Notes: a model not told the origin generated them from the sequence alone. 64,000 nt of DNA from Lactobacillus sp. PV012 (GCF_014522325.1 NZ_CP041983.1:992001-1056000); one strand, 5' to 3'. Positions 8,975 through 18,891 are shown, counted from the first letter of the stretch. Numbers and translations are program-made.

Positions 8975-10324
8975 CTAATTTACATATTCTTCTTTAATTG
9001 TAACTACACTTACTGCTCCAATTGCAAGTACAACACCTGCCAATACTAACATATTTACTTGTGAAGCACCTAATAATGGGAAAAGAGCAAAACTCAAAAG
9101 TGAAGAAACAATTTGTGGTAAACAAATTGAACCATTAAATAATCCCAAGTATGTTCCCATGTGCTTTCCAGAAAGTGCATTGGTTACAATCGTTAATGGA
9201 TAAGTATTAATACCTGCCCAAGAAATTCCTACCAAAATATAAGATAAGATTAGTAACCATTGGTTGTGGACAAAGAAAATTGAAACAAATCCAACTGCAC
9301 CAATGAATAAACTTACTGAGTAACATACTTTGTGGTATTTGTTAGGAATTTTTGCCAAAACTAGGGATGCAATAACTGCTGCAATTGATTGGACAGCAGC
9401 TAATACACCATACCAGTTACCAGCTGCTTGATATCCGGCCGAAGTTGCATCAGTGGTATTCCAAACATTTTTGGCAATTGCACCTGTTGAGTAAGTCCAC
9501 AAATATTGAAATGCAAACCAACTAAAAAATTGAACTAGACTTACAGTCCAAAAAGTTTTTGGCGCATTTTTCAATAAAGTGAACCAATTTCCACCTTCTT
9601 TATTATCTTCTTCGCTAATTCCATGATACATTGCATAGGTTGCTGGATCATATTCATGGACTTTGAAGACAGAAAACAAACTAGTGATAATTAATAAAGC
9701 TGCTCCTACATAAAATGCAATAATAACTGATTGAGGAACCACCCCTCTTTTAGCAGTATTTGAAACTCCCAATAATGTTAATACAAATGGGAAAATAGCT
9801 GCTAATACTGCACCTGTATTTGATAAAAAGCTTTGAATACCATAAGCATATGATTTTTGCTTATCATTTACCATGTCTCCAACCATCATTTTAAAAGGTT
9901 GCATAGCGACATTGGAAGATAAATCAAGCAAAGCAACTGTAATTGCTCCAAACCACAAAGCTGCTAATGATCCATATCCAAAGCCAAAACTACCAGCATT
10001 GGGCAACAAAATCATTACGATAACTGCCACAATCATCCCTAAAAGAAGATAAGGTAATCTTCTTCCTCCAAGCTTTGGCAACCAAGTTCGATCTGAGTAA
10101 TATCCTACAATCGGTTGTACCACTAATCCTGCCAATGGCGGTAAAATAAAGAACCAACCCAAATTATTAGGATCTGCACCTAAAGTTTGGAAAATTCTAC
10201 TCATTTGCGAACTTTGTAACGTAAAAGCTGTCTGTACGCCTAGGAAACCAAAGTTAATCATCCAAATCAAGCTTTTGGGTAACATTGGTAATCCAACTGT
10301 CTGTTTCTTTTTCTCCTCTTCCAT
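8975..10324 (-). CDS. malT: MFS sugar (maltose) transporter
   Basis: This 449-residue integral membrane protein has about 12 hydrophobic segments and resembles the SLC45/GPH-like sugar:cation symporters. The N-terminal half shows GYYSDRTWLPKLGGRR, the characteristic cytoplasmic loop 2-3 motif (DRxxxxxGRR type). It is 13 bp upstream of mapA, so it is probably the maltose importer of the operon. Substrate assignment rests on gene context. Confidence 0.88.
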   Translation of the reverse strand: MEEEKKKQTVGLPMLPKSLIWMINFGFLGVQTAFTLQSSQMSRIFQTLGADPNNLGWFFILPPLAGLVVQPIVGYYSDRTWLPKLGGRRLPYLLLGMIVAVIVMILLPNAGSFGFGYGSLAALWFGAITVALLDLSSNVAMQPFKMMVGDMVNDKQKSYAYGIQSFLSNTGAVLAAIFPFVLTLLGVSNTAKRGVVPQSVIIAFYVGAALLIITSLFSVFKVHEYDPATYAMYHGISEEDNKEGGNWFTLLKNAPKTFWTVSLVQFFSWFAFQYLWTYSTGAIAKNVWNTTDATSAGYQAAGNWYGVLAAVQSIAAVIASLVLAKIPNKYHKVCYSVSLFIGAVGFVSIFFVHNQWLLILSYILVGISWAGINTYPLTIVTNALSGKHMGTYLGLFNGSICLPQIVSSLLSFALFPLLGASQVNMLVLAGVVLAIGAVSVVTIKEEYVN

Positions 10325-10353
10325 ATATTCTACCTACTTCAATCTATAATCTT

Positions 10354-10367
10354 TGTAAGCGCTTTAT
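10354..10367. promoter_or_regulatory. cre-like / LacI-family operator before malT
   Basis: TGTAAGCGCTTTAT has a near-perfect cre half (TGTAAGCG) and a weaker second half. It lies about 30 bp upstream of malT, where CcpA binding would affect transcription start or elongation. Confidence 0.6.
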
Positions 10368-10406
10368 AATGTTTACATCAATATATTACCTCTTTTTTTA
10401 AAATTA

Positions 10407-10420
10407 TGCAATCGTTTGCA
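10407..10420. promoter_or_regulatory. Palindromic LacI-family (MalR-type) operator
   Basis: TGCAATCGTTTGCA is an inverted repeat with a central CG, the typical LacI/GalR-family operator form. It lies about 85 bp upstream of malT and just behind malR, so it is the most likely MalR operator, though CcpA could also use it. Confidence 0.65.
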
Positions 10421-10423
10421 CAA

Positions 10424-10464
10424 AAACAAAAATAAAGATCTATACTTTTTAAGTACGATCTTTA
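10424..10464 (-). terminator. Terminator of malR
   Basis: On the minus strand TAAAGATC pairs with GATCTTTA around a loop and is followed by TTTTTGTTTTTG. The stem starts within the last malR codons. Confidence 0.65.
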
Positions 10465-11381
10465 ATGCTAAAGTCTATAACCTTATTTTCTATCTTCTTA
10501 TTAAACAAAACTTCAACGGCCTCTTGCCCCAATACCTCTGGCTTTAAATCCACAAAAGTCCATCTTTTTAATAATTTTCCCACTAAATAGCTGTCATTAA
10601 ATGTGATAACAGGCAAATCTATTTTCAAAATATGATTTAATTCTTTAATCATTAAGGCATCATCTACACAGACTATTCCATCTATTTCGGGATGTGCCTT
10701 AATAAATTGCTCCAAATCAGTCTTCTCGGTTAATCTAATCGGAGTTTTCAAAATGCTTTTTAAGTAGTCTTTATATCCTAAATATCGATCTTGTTCAAAA
10801 TGCTGATTTTTACTAGATTGAAAAAATAGAGGATTCTTACTACTTTTATTTTTAACTAAATATTCAGTTGCTGCTTTACCAGCTAAAATATTATCATTAT
10901 TTATAGCTCGCACCTTTTGCTCAGGATGGCCAATAACTAAAAAATTTATCTGATTATCGTTAAGAAACTCAACTATTTCATTACTAAGTTCATCCTTCAA
11001 GAAAATAAAATTTTTAATTCTAAACTGATTGTAGTTTTTCGCAATCCGCTTCAATATTTCATCTTGATTTTTTCCTGTTAGCCAAACTAGCTCATAATGT
11101 CTTTTATTTAAGCTCTTACTGATAGACTGAATTAAGTCCATCTGAAAAAGATTAGCCGAAGCATCTCCAGCAATACTTTCTGAAACAACCCCTACCAGGT
11201 TAGTTTCATCTAAACTAAGATTTCGTGCATTATAATTAGTATGATAATTTAGAATTTGAGCTACCTGCTTCACCTTTTGCTTAGTTGCGGCACTAATTAG
11301 AGAGCTATTATTAAGCGCTCGAGAGGCTGTTGAAGTAGACACACCTGCCCTTTTAGCTACATCTTTAATTGTAACTGCCAT
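10449..11381 (-). CDS. malR: LacI/GalR-family regulator of the maltose operon
   Basis: The N-terminal helix-turn-helix (TIKDVAKRAGVSTSTASRALN, residues 4-24) and hinge helix are followed by a periplasmic-binding-type sugar domain. At 310 residues it is slightly short for the family (about 330). It sits directly upstream of malT on the same strand, with two LacI-type operator palindromes in between, so maltose-dependent control of malT-mapA-pgmB is the natural inference. Its start has an AAAGGAG site. Confidence 0.87.
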   Translation of the reverse strand: MAVTIKDVAKRAGVSTSTASRALNNSSLISAATKQKVKQVAQILNYHTNYNARNLSLDETNLVGVVSESIAGDASANLFQMDLIQSISKSLNKRHYELVWLTGKNQDEILKRIAKNYNQFRIKNFIFLKDELSNEIVEFLNDNQINFLVIGHPEQKVRAINNDNILAGKAATEYLVKNKSSKNPLFFQSSKNQHFEQDRYLGYKDYLKSILKTPIRLTEKTDLEQFIKAHPEIDGIVCVDDALMIKELNHILKIDLPVITFNDSYLVGKLLKRWTFVDLKPEVLGQEAVEVLFNKKIENKVIDFSIKDRT

Positions 11382-11419
11382 ACTTTACTCCTTTTACTTT
11401 AGTATACTAAATTCTAACA

Positions 11420-11448
11420 TTGTTATCTTATCCTTAAAAGTTTATACT
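11420..11448 (+). promoter_or_regulatory. Promoter of the DUF554 gene
   Basis: TTGTTA (-35, 11420-11425) and TATACT (-10, 11443-11448) are separated by 17 bp, 35 bp before the start codon. Confidence 0.65.
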
Positions 11449-11483
11449 ATTTAAGTATGACTTTTTAGGGGAGGAATATTTTT

Positions 11484-12215
11484 ATGCCAATAGGTGTTTT
11501 AGTTGATGTCGGCTCTGTTATACTAGGAGGTATTTTAGGAGGTATATGGGGAGAAAAATTATCTGAAGACTTCAAAGAAAAATTAAACATGGTTTTTGGA
11601 GTTTCTTCGATGGGCATGGGAATCTACGCCATTGCACCCATGAAATACATGCCAGCAGTTATTTTTGCAATTATTTTAGGAACAATTGTTGGTTTATGGA
11701 TGCATTTAGGAACAATCTTTAATAAAGGAGCTGCCTTAATGCAGCGTCCTATTACGAAGCTCATTCCAACAGAAAAATTAACAATTACTCAAGATGAATT
11801 TACAAGTTTAATGGTTACGGCTACCGTGTTATTCTGCGCAGGAGGAACTGGAATTTATGGATCTATGACTGAAGGTATTTCTGGGGATAGCTCGATCTTA
11901 ATTTCTAAAGCAATTCTGGACTTCTTTACGGCAGCTATCTTTGCCGCTAGCCTTGGCTATGCTGTTTCAGTCATTGCGATCCCACAATTTATTATTTTTT
12001 ATTTACTCTTTTTATTAGCGCGTTTCATTATTCCGTTTTCTTCTCCCAGTATGATTGCAGACTTTAAAGCTTGTGGAGGATTTTTAATGGTCGCTACTGG
12101 CTTTAGAATGCTTCGTCTAAAAATGTTTCCAATTGCGGAAATGATTCCCTCAATGATTTTCGTAATGCCTCTTTCAGCTTTATGGGTTAATATAATTTTA
12201 CCCTTGATAAAATAA
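11484..12215 (+). CDS. DUF554 family membrane protein
   Basis: This 243-residue protein has about seven hydrophobic segments and a glycine-rich start (GSVILGGILGGIWGEKL), matching the DUF554 family of putative transporters. Conserved family stretches include the CAGGTGIYGSMTEGISGD loop. The function of the family is not established. The start follows a GGGGAGG site. It is a single plus-strand gene bounded by its own promoter and a long terminator hairpin. Confidence 0.87.
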   Translation: MPIGVLVDVGSVILGGILGGIWGEKLSEDFKEKLNMVFGVSSMGMGIYAIAPMKYMPAVIFAIILGTIVGLWMHLGTIFNKGAALMQRPITKLIPTEKLTITQDEFTSLMVTATVLFCAGGTGIYGSMTEGISGDSSILISKAILDFFTAAIFAASLGYAVSVIAIPQFIIFYLLFLLARFIIPFSSPSMIADFKACGGFLMVATGFRMLRLKMFPIAEMIPSMIFVMPLSALWVNIILPLIK

Positions 12216-12243
12216 ATGTTTGAAAATCATCCAACTTTCATTA

Positions 12244-12314
12244 AAAAATCGTCAATAATTCTAGGCTTTTATCACTAATATTGTGAGATGAGCCCGGAAA
12301 TATTGACGATTTTT
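12244..12314. terminator. Long bidirectional hairpin between convergent genes
   Basis: The outer arms AAAAATCGTCAATA and TATTGACGATTTTT (14 bp perfect) enclose an inner imperfect stem (GGCT with AGCC, CAC with GTG). A- and T-tracts flank both sides, so it can terminate in both directions. Confidence 0.8.
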
Positions 12315-12329
12315 ACTTAATAATTCTTC

Positions 12330-12791
12330 TTAAATACTTTTATTTTCTAACTTTTCAAATAATCCTTTGCATCCCTTTTGTATTTCCTGATAAGCTTTTT
12401 CAAAATCACCTGTATACCAAGGATCTTCAATATCGCTCCAAGAAGATACAAAATTTAAAAGTTTTGTTTCCTTTTTTTCAGGATCTCCACCTGTAATACG
12501 ATTCATATCAAAAAAATTTTCTTCATCCATTCCTACCAGATAATCATATTTTTGATAATCTTCCTTTTGCAAGAGACTAGCATGATGGGTTCCAAAGGGA
12601 ACATGATGCTTTTCCAAGACTCTTTTAGCCCGCGTGTCCATTTCTAAGCCTAGTGCATCCTTAGTAGCTGCTTTAGAAGTAATCTCATATTCTGCTTCTT
12701 TATCACCATTCCAAACAATATCTTTCATAATAAATTCTGCCATTGGAGAGCGACAGATATTCCCATGACATACAAAAACAATCCGTTTCAT
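12330..12791 (-). CDS. Low-molecular-weight protein tyrosine phosphatase
   Basis: This 153-residue protein carries the P-loop C-HGNIC-RS at residues 8-15 (nucleophile Cys8, Arg14) and the general-acid motif DPWY (Asp123), both in the usual places for LMW-PTPs. It dephosphorylates protein tyrosine or arginine phosphate, or small phosphoesters. No cognate BY-kinase lies in this window. It is 14 bp downstream of an unrecognised membrane protein gene and probably co-transcribed with it. Confidence 0.93.
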   Translation of the reverse strand: MKRIVFVCHGNICRSPMAEFIMKDIVWNGDKEAEYEITSKAATKDALGLEMDTRAKRVLEKHHVPFGTHHASLLQKEDYQKYDYLVGMDEENFFDMNRITGGDPEKKETKLLNFVSSWSDIEDPWYTGDFEKAYQEIQKGCKGLFEKLENKSI

Positions 12792-12805
12792 CTAACCTTT
12801 CCCTT

Positions 12806-13561
12806 CTAAGCTTGATGCTTATAATGTGGCTGAGCAGGTTTACTACTTACCTTTTTCTTGCTGCCTACTTTTGCCAAAAACAGCCAGCCGATTGAAATGA
12901 TAATCGCTATTGTAACACTTGTCATAAACTCTCCACCTAAGTTAATCTTAATCCCTGAATATAGGGTTTGCTGCAAGCTTTCCATTGCTTGAGTGCTACC
13001 ATACTTCAGAATCTCATACGAGCCTACAGATGCAATCAAAAGCGGAATAATAGCGCCTCGATTCCCAAATAATACCATAATAATTGCAATCAAATACAAA
13101 AAGAGAATTATATAATAACCTAATTGATAATATTGAGCTATTTGATTAAATGTCTCCTTATTCTCCTGAATTTCATTATTTGCTAATTTTACCAAAACAT
13201 CATTTAAAATTTTTTCCTGATCTGTGGAATTTTTTAAGTCAAAATCATTAGCGGTTACACTATGATTTGTCTGAATGGACTGAGCCGTTTGTTTAAATTT
13301 TGTTAATGAAGTTTTTAGAGTTATTTTTTTCGGTAGTTGATTGGCAATTAAGGATTCTAAACCTAAAGATTGAAATAGTTGTACCCCTGTTTGGACTCCC
13401 TCATTTCCAGAATTACTTGCAGCTTTATTTAGTCCAGAATTAATGAGTCCACTAGTTGAAGATGTCATGGTAATTGAGCCATTTAGTGTAAATAAGGCCG
13501 ATATTATAATTCCAATGATAGCAATTACTTTTATTATTAAACCGTTTAACTTTCTTAACAT
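12806..13561 (-). CDS. Unrecognised membrane protein with an extracytoplasmic domain
   Basis: I do not recognise this 251-residue protein. It has one hydrophobic helix at about 8-28, a polar mostly helical stretch of about 115 residues (30-147), then three hydrophobic segments (about 148-165, 168-185, 212-232) and a basic tail. With four membrane segments the polar stretch should face outward. It lies between another unknown membrane protein (12 bp upstream) and the tyrosine phosphatase (14 bp downstream), suggesting one transcript. Confidence 0.7.
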   Translation of the reverse strand: MLRKLNGLIIKVIAIIGIIISALFTLNGSITMTSSTSGLINSGLNKAASNSGNEGVQTGVQLFQSLGLESLIANQLPKKITLKTSLTKFKQTAQSIQTNHSVTANDFDLKNSTDQEKILNDVLVKLANNEIQENKETFNQIAQYYQLGYYIILFLYLIAIIMVLFGNRGAIIPLLIASVGSYEILKYGSTQAMESLQQTLYSGIKINLGGEFMTSVTIAIIISIGWLFLAKVGSKKKVSSKPAQPHYKHQA

Positions 13562-13573
13562 ACTTGCTTCTTT

Positions 13574-14092
13574 CTATAGTTCATGAAGATGTTTCTTCAG
13601 CAAAACTAATCCTATCCATATCGAAATAAATGATGGTAAAACAATAATTACAAAAATATTTGGATCTAAAAAGTCCCCAATCTTTATATAATGTGCTACT
13701 GAAGTTAACTTTTTAATATTCGAAAACATTGTTTGATAGATAGTGATATAAATTAATACCCACTGAATACAGTATTCAATTAACGTCAATGTTGTAAGTG
13801 AAAGTGGGAAAACTTTATTAAATCCTCGTAGTCCCCAATATATTATAATTCCTGAAATTACCACTAAAATTCCAATCAGTAAAAATAAATTTTTTAGTTC
13901 TAAAGCCTGATCACTTCTTATCAATAGAAAGGCTACAAAAAGCAGAATTACAAAATTTAAAAAACTAAATGCCAACATTCCTAAAAATAAAACACAGGCT
14001 TTTAAAAAATATAAATGTTGTTTATCTTTAAAAAGTGTTATTGCTAATATAACAAGCATAATTGCTAAAAAAATTGGCCATATTTGATCCAT
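13574..14092 (-). CDS. Unrecognised small polytopic membrane protein
   Basis: This 172-residue protein is almost entirely hydrophobic with about five membrane segments. There are short charged loops (FKDKQH near 22, RSDQALELK near 60). No family motif was recognised. It starts a three-gene run ending in the LMW tyrosine phosphatase and follows the yihA terminator, so it probably has its own promoter. A GGGGGAAAAT ribosome site precedes the ATG. Confidence 0.68.
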   Translation of the reverse strand: MDQIWPIFLAIMLVILAITLFKDKQHLYFLKACVLFLGMLAFSFLNFVILLFVAFLLIRSDQALELKNLFLLIGILVVISGIIIYWGLRGFNKVFPLSLTTLTLIEYCIQWVLIYITIYQTMFSNIKKLTSVAHYIKIGDFLDPNIFVIIVLPSFISIWIGLVLLKKHLHEL

Positions 14093-14117
14093 TATTTTCC
14101 CCCTTAGTTCTCTTCAA

Positions 14118-14154
14118 AAATAAAAGCATAGCAAGGAGCGCTATGCTTTTATTT
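14118..14154 (-). terminator. Terminator of clpX-yihA
   Basis: A perfect 15-bp stem (AAATAAAAGCATAGC with GCTATGCTTTTATTT) and a seven-base loop overlap the yihA stop codon. The T-run on the minus strand is part of the stem arm. Confidence 0.9.
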
Positions 14155-14737
14155 ATTCGTGTTCTTCAATCCAATCCCAAAACTTATCTATATTAAGTTT
14201 TTTTACACTCGAAAATGGCAAAAATGAAACATGTTCTTGGTCTAGATCAAGACTCTTACCAATTTTTTGCTTAATTTGACTTGCTTCCATCTTTTTTAAT
14301 TTATCCATCTTAGTGGCAACCACTAAAATGGGAATATCTAAGTATTGAGCATATTCAAACATGCTAATGTCATCTTTAGTCGGATCATGACGGGCATCAA
14401 CTAGTAAGACTAAACCTTTTAGATCTGCTCTTGTTTCTAAATAGTCTTGAATCATTTCCCCAAATTTTTCGCGTTGTTTTTTTGAGACTTTTGCATACCC
14501 ATACCCTGGAACATCAACTAAATAAAGCTCATTATTTACTTTATAAAAATTTAAAGTCTGTGTTTTTCCAGGTTGTTGAGACGTTCTCGCCAATTTTCTT
14601 CTATTTACAATTGCATTGATTAAACTAGACTTCCCTACATTTGATCTCCCAGCAAGTGCAAATTCAGGCAAATCATCTTTTGGATATTGTTTTTCTCCTA
14701 CAGCACTGATAAAAAATTCACTATCTGTTACTTTCAT
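14153..14737 (-). CDS. yihA: Ribosome biogenesis GTPase YihA/YsxC (EngB)
   Basis: This essential TRAFAC GTPase acts in late 50S assembly. G1 GRSNVGKSS (30-38), G3 DVPGYG (75-80) and G4 TKMDK (142-146) are intact, and 194 residues is the usual length. It overlaps the end of clpX by four bases, the standard clpX-yihA order in Firmicutes. Confidence 0.97.
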   Translation of the reverse strand: MKVTDSEFFISAVGEKQYPKDDLPEFALAGRSNVGKSSLINAIVNRRKLARTSQQPGKTQTLNFYKVNNELYLVDVPGYGYAKVSKKQREKFGEMIQDYLETRADLKGLVLLVDARHDPTKDDISMFEYAQYLDIPILVVATKMDKLKKMEASQIKQKIGKSLDLDQEHVSFLPFSSVKKLNIDKFWDWIEEHE

Positions 14738-15993
14738 TTTTTATTAACCTGTGCCTTTTCTTCTTCCTTACGAATAATTTTAGCTGGAGCGTGATTTTCA
14801 ATCACATCTTTTGTAATTATGATTGTATCAATTGTATCGTCACTAGGAGCAGTATACATGATGTCCATCATTGCATTTTCAATAATAGTTCTCAAACCAC
14901 GTGCTCCCATATCTCGCTTCAAAGCTAAATCAGCAATTGCCTTAACTGCTTCGTCATCAAATTCAAGGTTAATATTATCAAGACCTAACAATTTAATATA
15001 TTGCTTTGTTAGAGCATTTTTGGGCTCTTTAAGAATTCTTGTTAGTGATTCTGAATCTAACTTATCCAAAGTAGAAATAATTGGAATACGTCCGATAAAT
15101 TCTGGAATAAGACCGAATTTCACTAAATCACTAGTAGTTAAAAATCTTTGCCAATTGTCATCTGTAACATCTTTACTACTATTTTCAGCACCAAAACCAA
15201 TCACCTTTTCACCTAAGCGATCTTTTACTATATTTTGAATGCCATCAAAAGCTCCACCCACAATAAATAAAATATTGCTTGTATCCATACGAATCATTTG
15301 TTGTTGCGGATGCTTACGTCCACCTTGAGGAGGAACAGAGGCAATAGTTCCTTCTAAAATTTTCAAAAGAGATTGTTGTACCCCTTCACCAGACACATCT
15401 CTTGTTATTGAAACATTTTCAGCCTTTTTTGAAATTTTATCAATTTCATCAATATAGATAATTCCCTTTTGTGCTCTTTCAATATCGTAATCGGCATTTT
15501 GAAGTAACTTAAGCAAAATGTTTTCAACATCTTCCCCAACGTACCCTGCTTCTGTTAAGGTAGTTGCATCGGCAATGGCAAAAGGTACATTTAAAATTCT
15601 AGCTAATGTTTGCGCAAGATAAGTTTTTCCTGATCCAGTAGGGCCGATTAAGGCAATATTAGACTTTTGAAGTTCTGTATCAGACTTACCCAAATTTACT
15701 TGACTAATTCTTTTATAGTGATTATAAACAGCTACTGATAGAATTTGCTTAGCCCGATCTTGACCAATAACATATTCATCTAGTTGCTTTTTAATATCCA
15801 TTGGCTTAGGGAGATCCTTTGCTTCTTTAAGAGAATCAGCACGTAATTCATCTTCAATAATCTGCTGTGAAGTGGCAATACATTCATCGCAAATGTATAC
15901 GCCATTTCCAGCGATTAGTTTTCTTACTTGAGATTGAGATTTGCCACAAAAAGAACATTTTACTTCTTCTTTAAGAGTAATATCATTGTTCAT
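14734..15993 (-). CDS. clpX: ATP-dependent Clp protease ATP-binding subunit ClpX
   Basis: This AAA+ unfoldase feeds substrates to ClpP. The N-terminal zinc domain has Cys13/Cys16 and Cys35/Cys38. Walker A is GPTGSGKT (117-124), Walker B is IIYIDEID (178-185), and the GYVGEDVE pore-loop and sensor motifs follow. At 419 residues it has full length. It follows tig and overlaps yihA. Confidence 0.98.
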   Translation of the reverse strand: MNNDITLKEEVKCSFCGKSQSQVRKLIAGNGVYICDECIATSQQIIEDELRADSLKEAKDLPKPMDIKKQLDEYVIGQDRAKQILSVAVYNHYKRISQVNLGKSDTELQKSNIALIGPTGSGKTYLAQTLARILNVPFAIADATTLTEAGYVGEDVENILLKLLQNADYDIERAQKGIIYIDEIDKISKKAENVSITRDVSGEGVQQSLLKILEGTIASVPPQGGRKHPQQQMIRMDTSNILFIVGGAFDGIQNIVKDRLGEKVIGFGAENSSKDVTDDNWQRFLTTSDLVKFGLIPEFIGRIPIISTLDKLDSESLTRILKEPKNALTKQYIKLLGLDNINLEFDDEAVKAIADLALKRDMGARGLRTIIENAMMDIMYTAPSDDTIDTIIITKDVIENHAPAKIIRKEEEKAQVNKK

Positions 15994-16032
15994 TTATGGT
16001 CTCCTTTCTACACTTTCTATTCGCATAGAATA

Positions 16033-16060
16033 AGTTTATCATGTTATGAGTGATTAACAA
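16033..16060 (-). promoter_or_regulatory. Possible clpX promoter
   Basis: TTGTTA and TAAACT on the minus strand are separated by 16 bp, about 40 bp before the clpX start and behind the tig terminator. Confidence 0.4.
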
Positions 16061-16078
16061 AAAAATTAGTTTGGAAAT

Positions 16079-16106
16079 AAAAAAGCGACTAAAAAGTCGC
16101 CTTTTT
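16079..16106 (-). terminator. Terminator of tig
   Basis: GGCGACT and AGTCGC arms with a TTTT loop are followed by TTTTTT on the minus strand. Confidence 0.82.
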
Positions 16107-16110
16107 ATTA

Positions 16111-17445
16111 TTATTTTTTGTCTTCTTTTTTAGTTGTCTTTTTTGCAGTAGTCTTTTTCTTCTTAGGAACTTGCTTTGCCTTATCAGTTACTAAATCAAT
16201 TGCCTTTCTTACAGCAATATCATGCTTAAGCATGTCATCTGTTAAAGTACGACGTACAACTGCTTCTTCCATATTGTAGTCATTAGCTAAGTTAGCAATT
16301 TCTTCCTTGATTTCATCTTCATCAGCATCAAGTTTTTCTTTGTCAACAATAGCTTCTAAAACAAGATTTGTTTTTACACGTTCTTCAGCATCTTGTGCTA
16401 ATTGATCACGTAATTGTGCTTCAGTAGTTCCAGTTAACTTGAAGTAAGTTTGTGGATCGATACCTTGACGTTGCATGCTACCCAAGTATTGATTCATTTG
16501 AGTTTGAACATCTTCTTGAATCATAGCATCTGGAATTTCATCAATTTCAGCATTTTCTACTGCCTTTTTAATTGCAGCTTCTTGAATTGCATCTTTAGCT
16601 TGATCTTCCTTAAGCTTCTTTAAATCTTTCTTGATTTTATCTTTTAATTCATCAAGAGATTCTACAGAGTCATCTACATCTTTAGCAAATTCATCATCTA
16701 ATTTTGGTAATTCAGTAGACTTAACTTCGTGAATCTTGGTATCAAAGTGTGCTTCTTTACCGGCTAAATCCTTAGCACCATAATCTTCTGGGAAAGTAAC
16801 TACTACATCAACATCATCCCCTGCTTTGTGACCAATAAGTTGATCTTCAAAGCCAGGAATAAATGTATTTGAGCCTAATTTTAAGTTATAGTTTTTAGCA
16901 CTTCCACCATCAAATGGCTTACCATCAATTGTACCAGTGTAATCAATAGTTACAGTATCACCTTTAGCAGCTTTACCATCTTTTAAGACTAATTCTGCAT
17001 TTTGTTGGCGACGCTTATTTAATTCAGCATCAACATCTTTTACCAATACACGTGTACTTTGCTTAGGAACTTCTACACCCTTGTAATCACCTAATTTAAC
17101 TTCAGGTTTTACACTAACAGTAGCCTTCATTTCCCAAGGCTTACCTTTTTCCATTGAAACTGGAGTAATTTGTGGTTGACCTACTGGGTCAATACCAGCT
17201 TCTTTAACAGCTTCAGTATAAGCTTGTGGAAGCACAATGTTTAAAGCTTGTTCGTAAAGTGCTTCTTCACCATAGTATTGGTTAAAAATAGTACGTGAAA
17301 CGTGTCCTGGACGGAAACCTGGTACACGTAAGTTTTTCTTAACACGCTTAAAAGCTTCATCTAAGCCTTTTTTTACTTCACTAGTAGGAATTTCAAAAGT
17401 TAATTCGCCGGTAGTTTTACCGGTCTTTTCCCATTTTACAGACAT
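16111..17445 (-). CDS. tig: Trigger factor
   Basis: This ribosome-bound chaperone has the usual three parts: an N-terminal ribosome-binding domain containing the GFRPG(H)-type signature [11 protein letters not shown], a FKBP-type PPIase domain (about 160-245), and a helical C-terminal chaperone domain ending in a Lys-rich tail. The start at 17445 ([10 protein letters not shown]) has GGAGG ten bases upstream. An in-frame ATG at 17496 lies at the predicted transcription start and adds 17 residues unlike the family. The product is 444 residues. Confidence 0.95.
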   Translation of the reverse strand: MSVKWEKTGKTTGELTFEIPTSEVKKGLDEAFKRVKKNLRVPGFRPGHVSRTIFNQYYGEEALYEQALNIVLPQAYTEAVKEAGIDPVGQPQITPVSMEKGKPWEMKATVSVKPEVKLGDYKGVEVPKQSTRVLVKDVDAELNKRRQQNAELVLKDGKAAKGDTVTIDYTGTIDGKPFDGGSAKNYNLKLGSNTFIPGFEDQLIGHKAGDDVDVVVTFPEDYGAKDLAGKEAHFDTKIHEVKSTELPKLDDEFAKDVDDSVESLDELKDKIKKDLKKLKEDQAKDAIQEAAIKKAVENAEIDEIPDAMIQEDVQTQMNQYLGSMQRQGIDPQTYFKLTGTTEAQLRDQLAQDAEERVKTNLVLEAIVDKEKLDADEDEIKEEIANLANDYNMEEAVVRRTLTDDMLKHDIAVRKAIDLVTDKAKQVPKKKKTTAKKTTKKEDKK

Positions 17446-17498
17446 TAATAAAATACCTCCGATGTCAAATTTGGGTTTGTGCACTTGCATACTCATTT

Positions 17499-17527
17499 AT
17501 CTTACCCTAAATGGCTTTAAATCGCAA
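17499..17527 (-). promoter_or_regulatory. Promoter of tig
   Basis: TTGCGA (17527-17522) and TAAGAT (17504-17499) are 17 bp apart on the minus strand. Transcription would begin near 17492, giving a leader of about 47 nt and supporting the downstream tig start. Confidence 0.6.
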
Positions 17528-17556
17528 ATTTACCTGTGCTTTTTCAAAAAATAACA

Positions 17557-17589
17557 TAAAAAAAAGACATGTCCGAAGACACGTCTTTT
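17557..17589 (-). terminator. Terminator of tuf
   Basis: On the minus strand the stem GACGTGTC/GACATGTC closes a C(UUCG)G tetraloop and is followed by eight T residues. This is a very strong intrinsic terminator. Confidence 0.92.
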
Positions 17590-17598
17590 AATGAAAAA

Positions 17599-18789
17599 TT
17601 AGTCAAGAATTTCAGTTACTTGACCAGCACCAACAGTCTTACCACCTTCACGGATAGTAAACTTAGTACCCTTTTCAATGGCAACTGGCTTAATTAATTC
17701 AACAGTGAATTCAACATTATCACCAGGCATAACCATTTCAGTACCTTCTGGCAATTCGATCTTTCCAGTTACGTCAGTAGTGTGGAAGTAGAATTGTGGA
17801 CGGTAATCTGAGAAGAATGGAGTGTGACGTCCACCTTCGTCTTTGTTTAAGATATAAACTTGGCCCTTAAACTTCTTGTGAGTTTGGATTGAACCAGGTG
17901 CAGCTAAAACTTGACCACGTTCGATTTGATCACGGTCAACACCACGAAGCAATACACCAACGTTATCTCCGGCTTCACCTAAGTCAAGAGTCTTGTGGAA
18001 CATTTCCAAACCAGTAACAGTTGATTTTTCAATCTTGTCAGTTAAACCAACGATTTCAACTTCGTCACCAACTTTAACAGTACCACGGTCGATACGACCT
18101 GAAGCAACAGTACCACGTCCAGTGATAGTAAATACGTCTTCAACTGGCATTAAGAATGGCTTGTCAGTATCACGTTCAGGAGTTGGAATGTATTCATCAA
18201 CAGTCTTCATCAATTCTCTGATTACGTCTTGTTGTTCCTTATCACCTTGAAGTGCCTTTAAAGCTGAACCACGGATTACAGGTACATCATCACCAGGGTA
18301 ATCGTATTCTGATAATAAGTCACGTACTTCCATTTCAACTAAGTCGATCAATTCTGGATCGTCAACTAAGTCAGTCTTGTTTAAGAATACAACGATGTAT
18401 TCAACACCAACTTGACGAGCAAGTAAGATGTGTTCACGAGTTTGAGGCATTGGTCCATCAGTTGCAGCAACAACTAAGATAGCACCATCCATTTGAGCAG
18501 CACCAGTAATCATGTTCTTGATGTAGTCTGCGTGTCCTGGAGCATCCATGTGAGCGTAGTGACGGTTAGCAGTTTCATATTCAACGTGGGCAGTGTTGAT
18601 AGTGATACCACGTTCCTTTTCTTCTGGAGCTGCATCGATTTGTGAGTAATCTTCAGCTTGTGCTAAACCATCTTCTGCTAAAACAGTAGTAATAGCTGCA
18701 GTTAAAGTGGTCTTACCATGGTCAACGTGGCCGATAGTACCAATGTTAACGTGCGGCTTAGTTCTTTCGTAATGTTCTTTTTCTGCCAT
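17599..18789 (-). CDS. tuf: Elongation factor Tu
   Basis: EF-Tu is the GTPase that delivers aminoacyl-tRNA to the ribosome. At 396 residues it shows G1 GHVDHGKTT (20-28), [13 protein letters not shown] and the three-domain layout ending in [15 protein letters not shown]. It is a single gene with two candidate promoters and its own terminator. Codon use is strongly optimised. Confidence 0.99.
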   Translation of the reverse strand: MAEKEHYERTKPHVNIGTIGHVDHGKTTLTAAITTVLAEDGLAQAEDYSQIDAAPEEKERGITINTAHVEYETANRHYAHMDAPGHADYIKNMITGAAQMDGAILVVAATDGPMPQTREHILLARQVGVEYIVVFLNKTDLVDDPELIDLVEMEVRDLLSEYDYPGDDVPVIRGSALKALQGDKEQQDVIRELMKTVDEYIPTPERDTDKPFLMPVEDVFTITGRGTVASGRIDRGTVKVGDEVEIVGLTDKIEKSTVTGLEMFHKTLDLGEAGDNVGVLLRGVDRDQIERGQVLAAPGSIQTHKKFKGQVYILNKDEGGRHTPFFSDYRPQFYFHTTDVTGKIELPEGTEMVMPGDNVEFTVELIKPVAIEKGTKFTIREGGKTVGAGQVTEILD

Positions 18790-18861
18790 TAAAATGACCC
18801 TCCTGTAAATATATTTGCAAGAAGTCCGTTGAGTAAAGTAACGGATAATTCTCTGTTGATT

Positions 18862-18891
18862 ATTATACTACTTTCAAAGGTAAAAAGCCAA
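18862..18891 (-). promoter_or_regulatory. tuf promoter P1
   Basis: TTGGCT (18891-18886) and TATAAT (18867-18862) are separated by 18 bp on the minus strand. The resulting leader contains a six-bp hairpin, TCCGTT with AACGGA (18825-18845). Confidence 0.7.

Noticed and set aside
17446..17496. Upstream ATG extending trigger factor by 17 residues
   Set aside because: The predicted transcription start is near 17492 and the GGAGG site belongs to the ATG at 17445.
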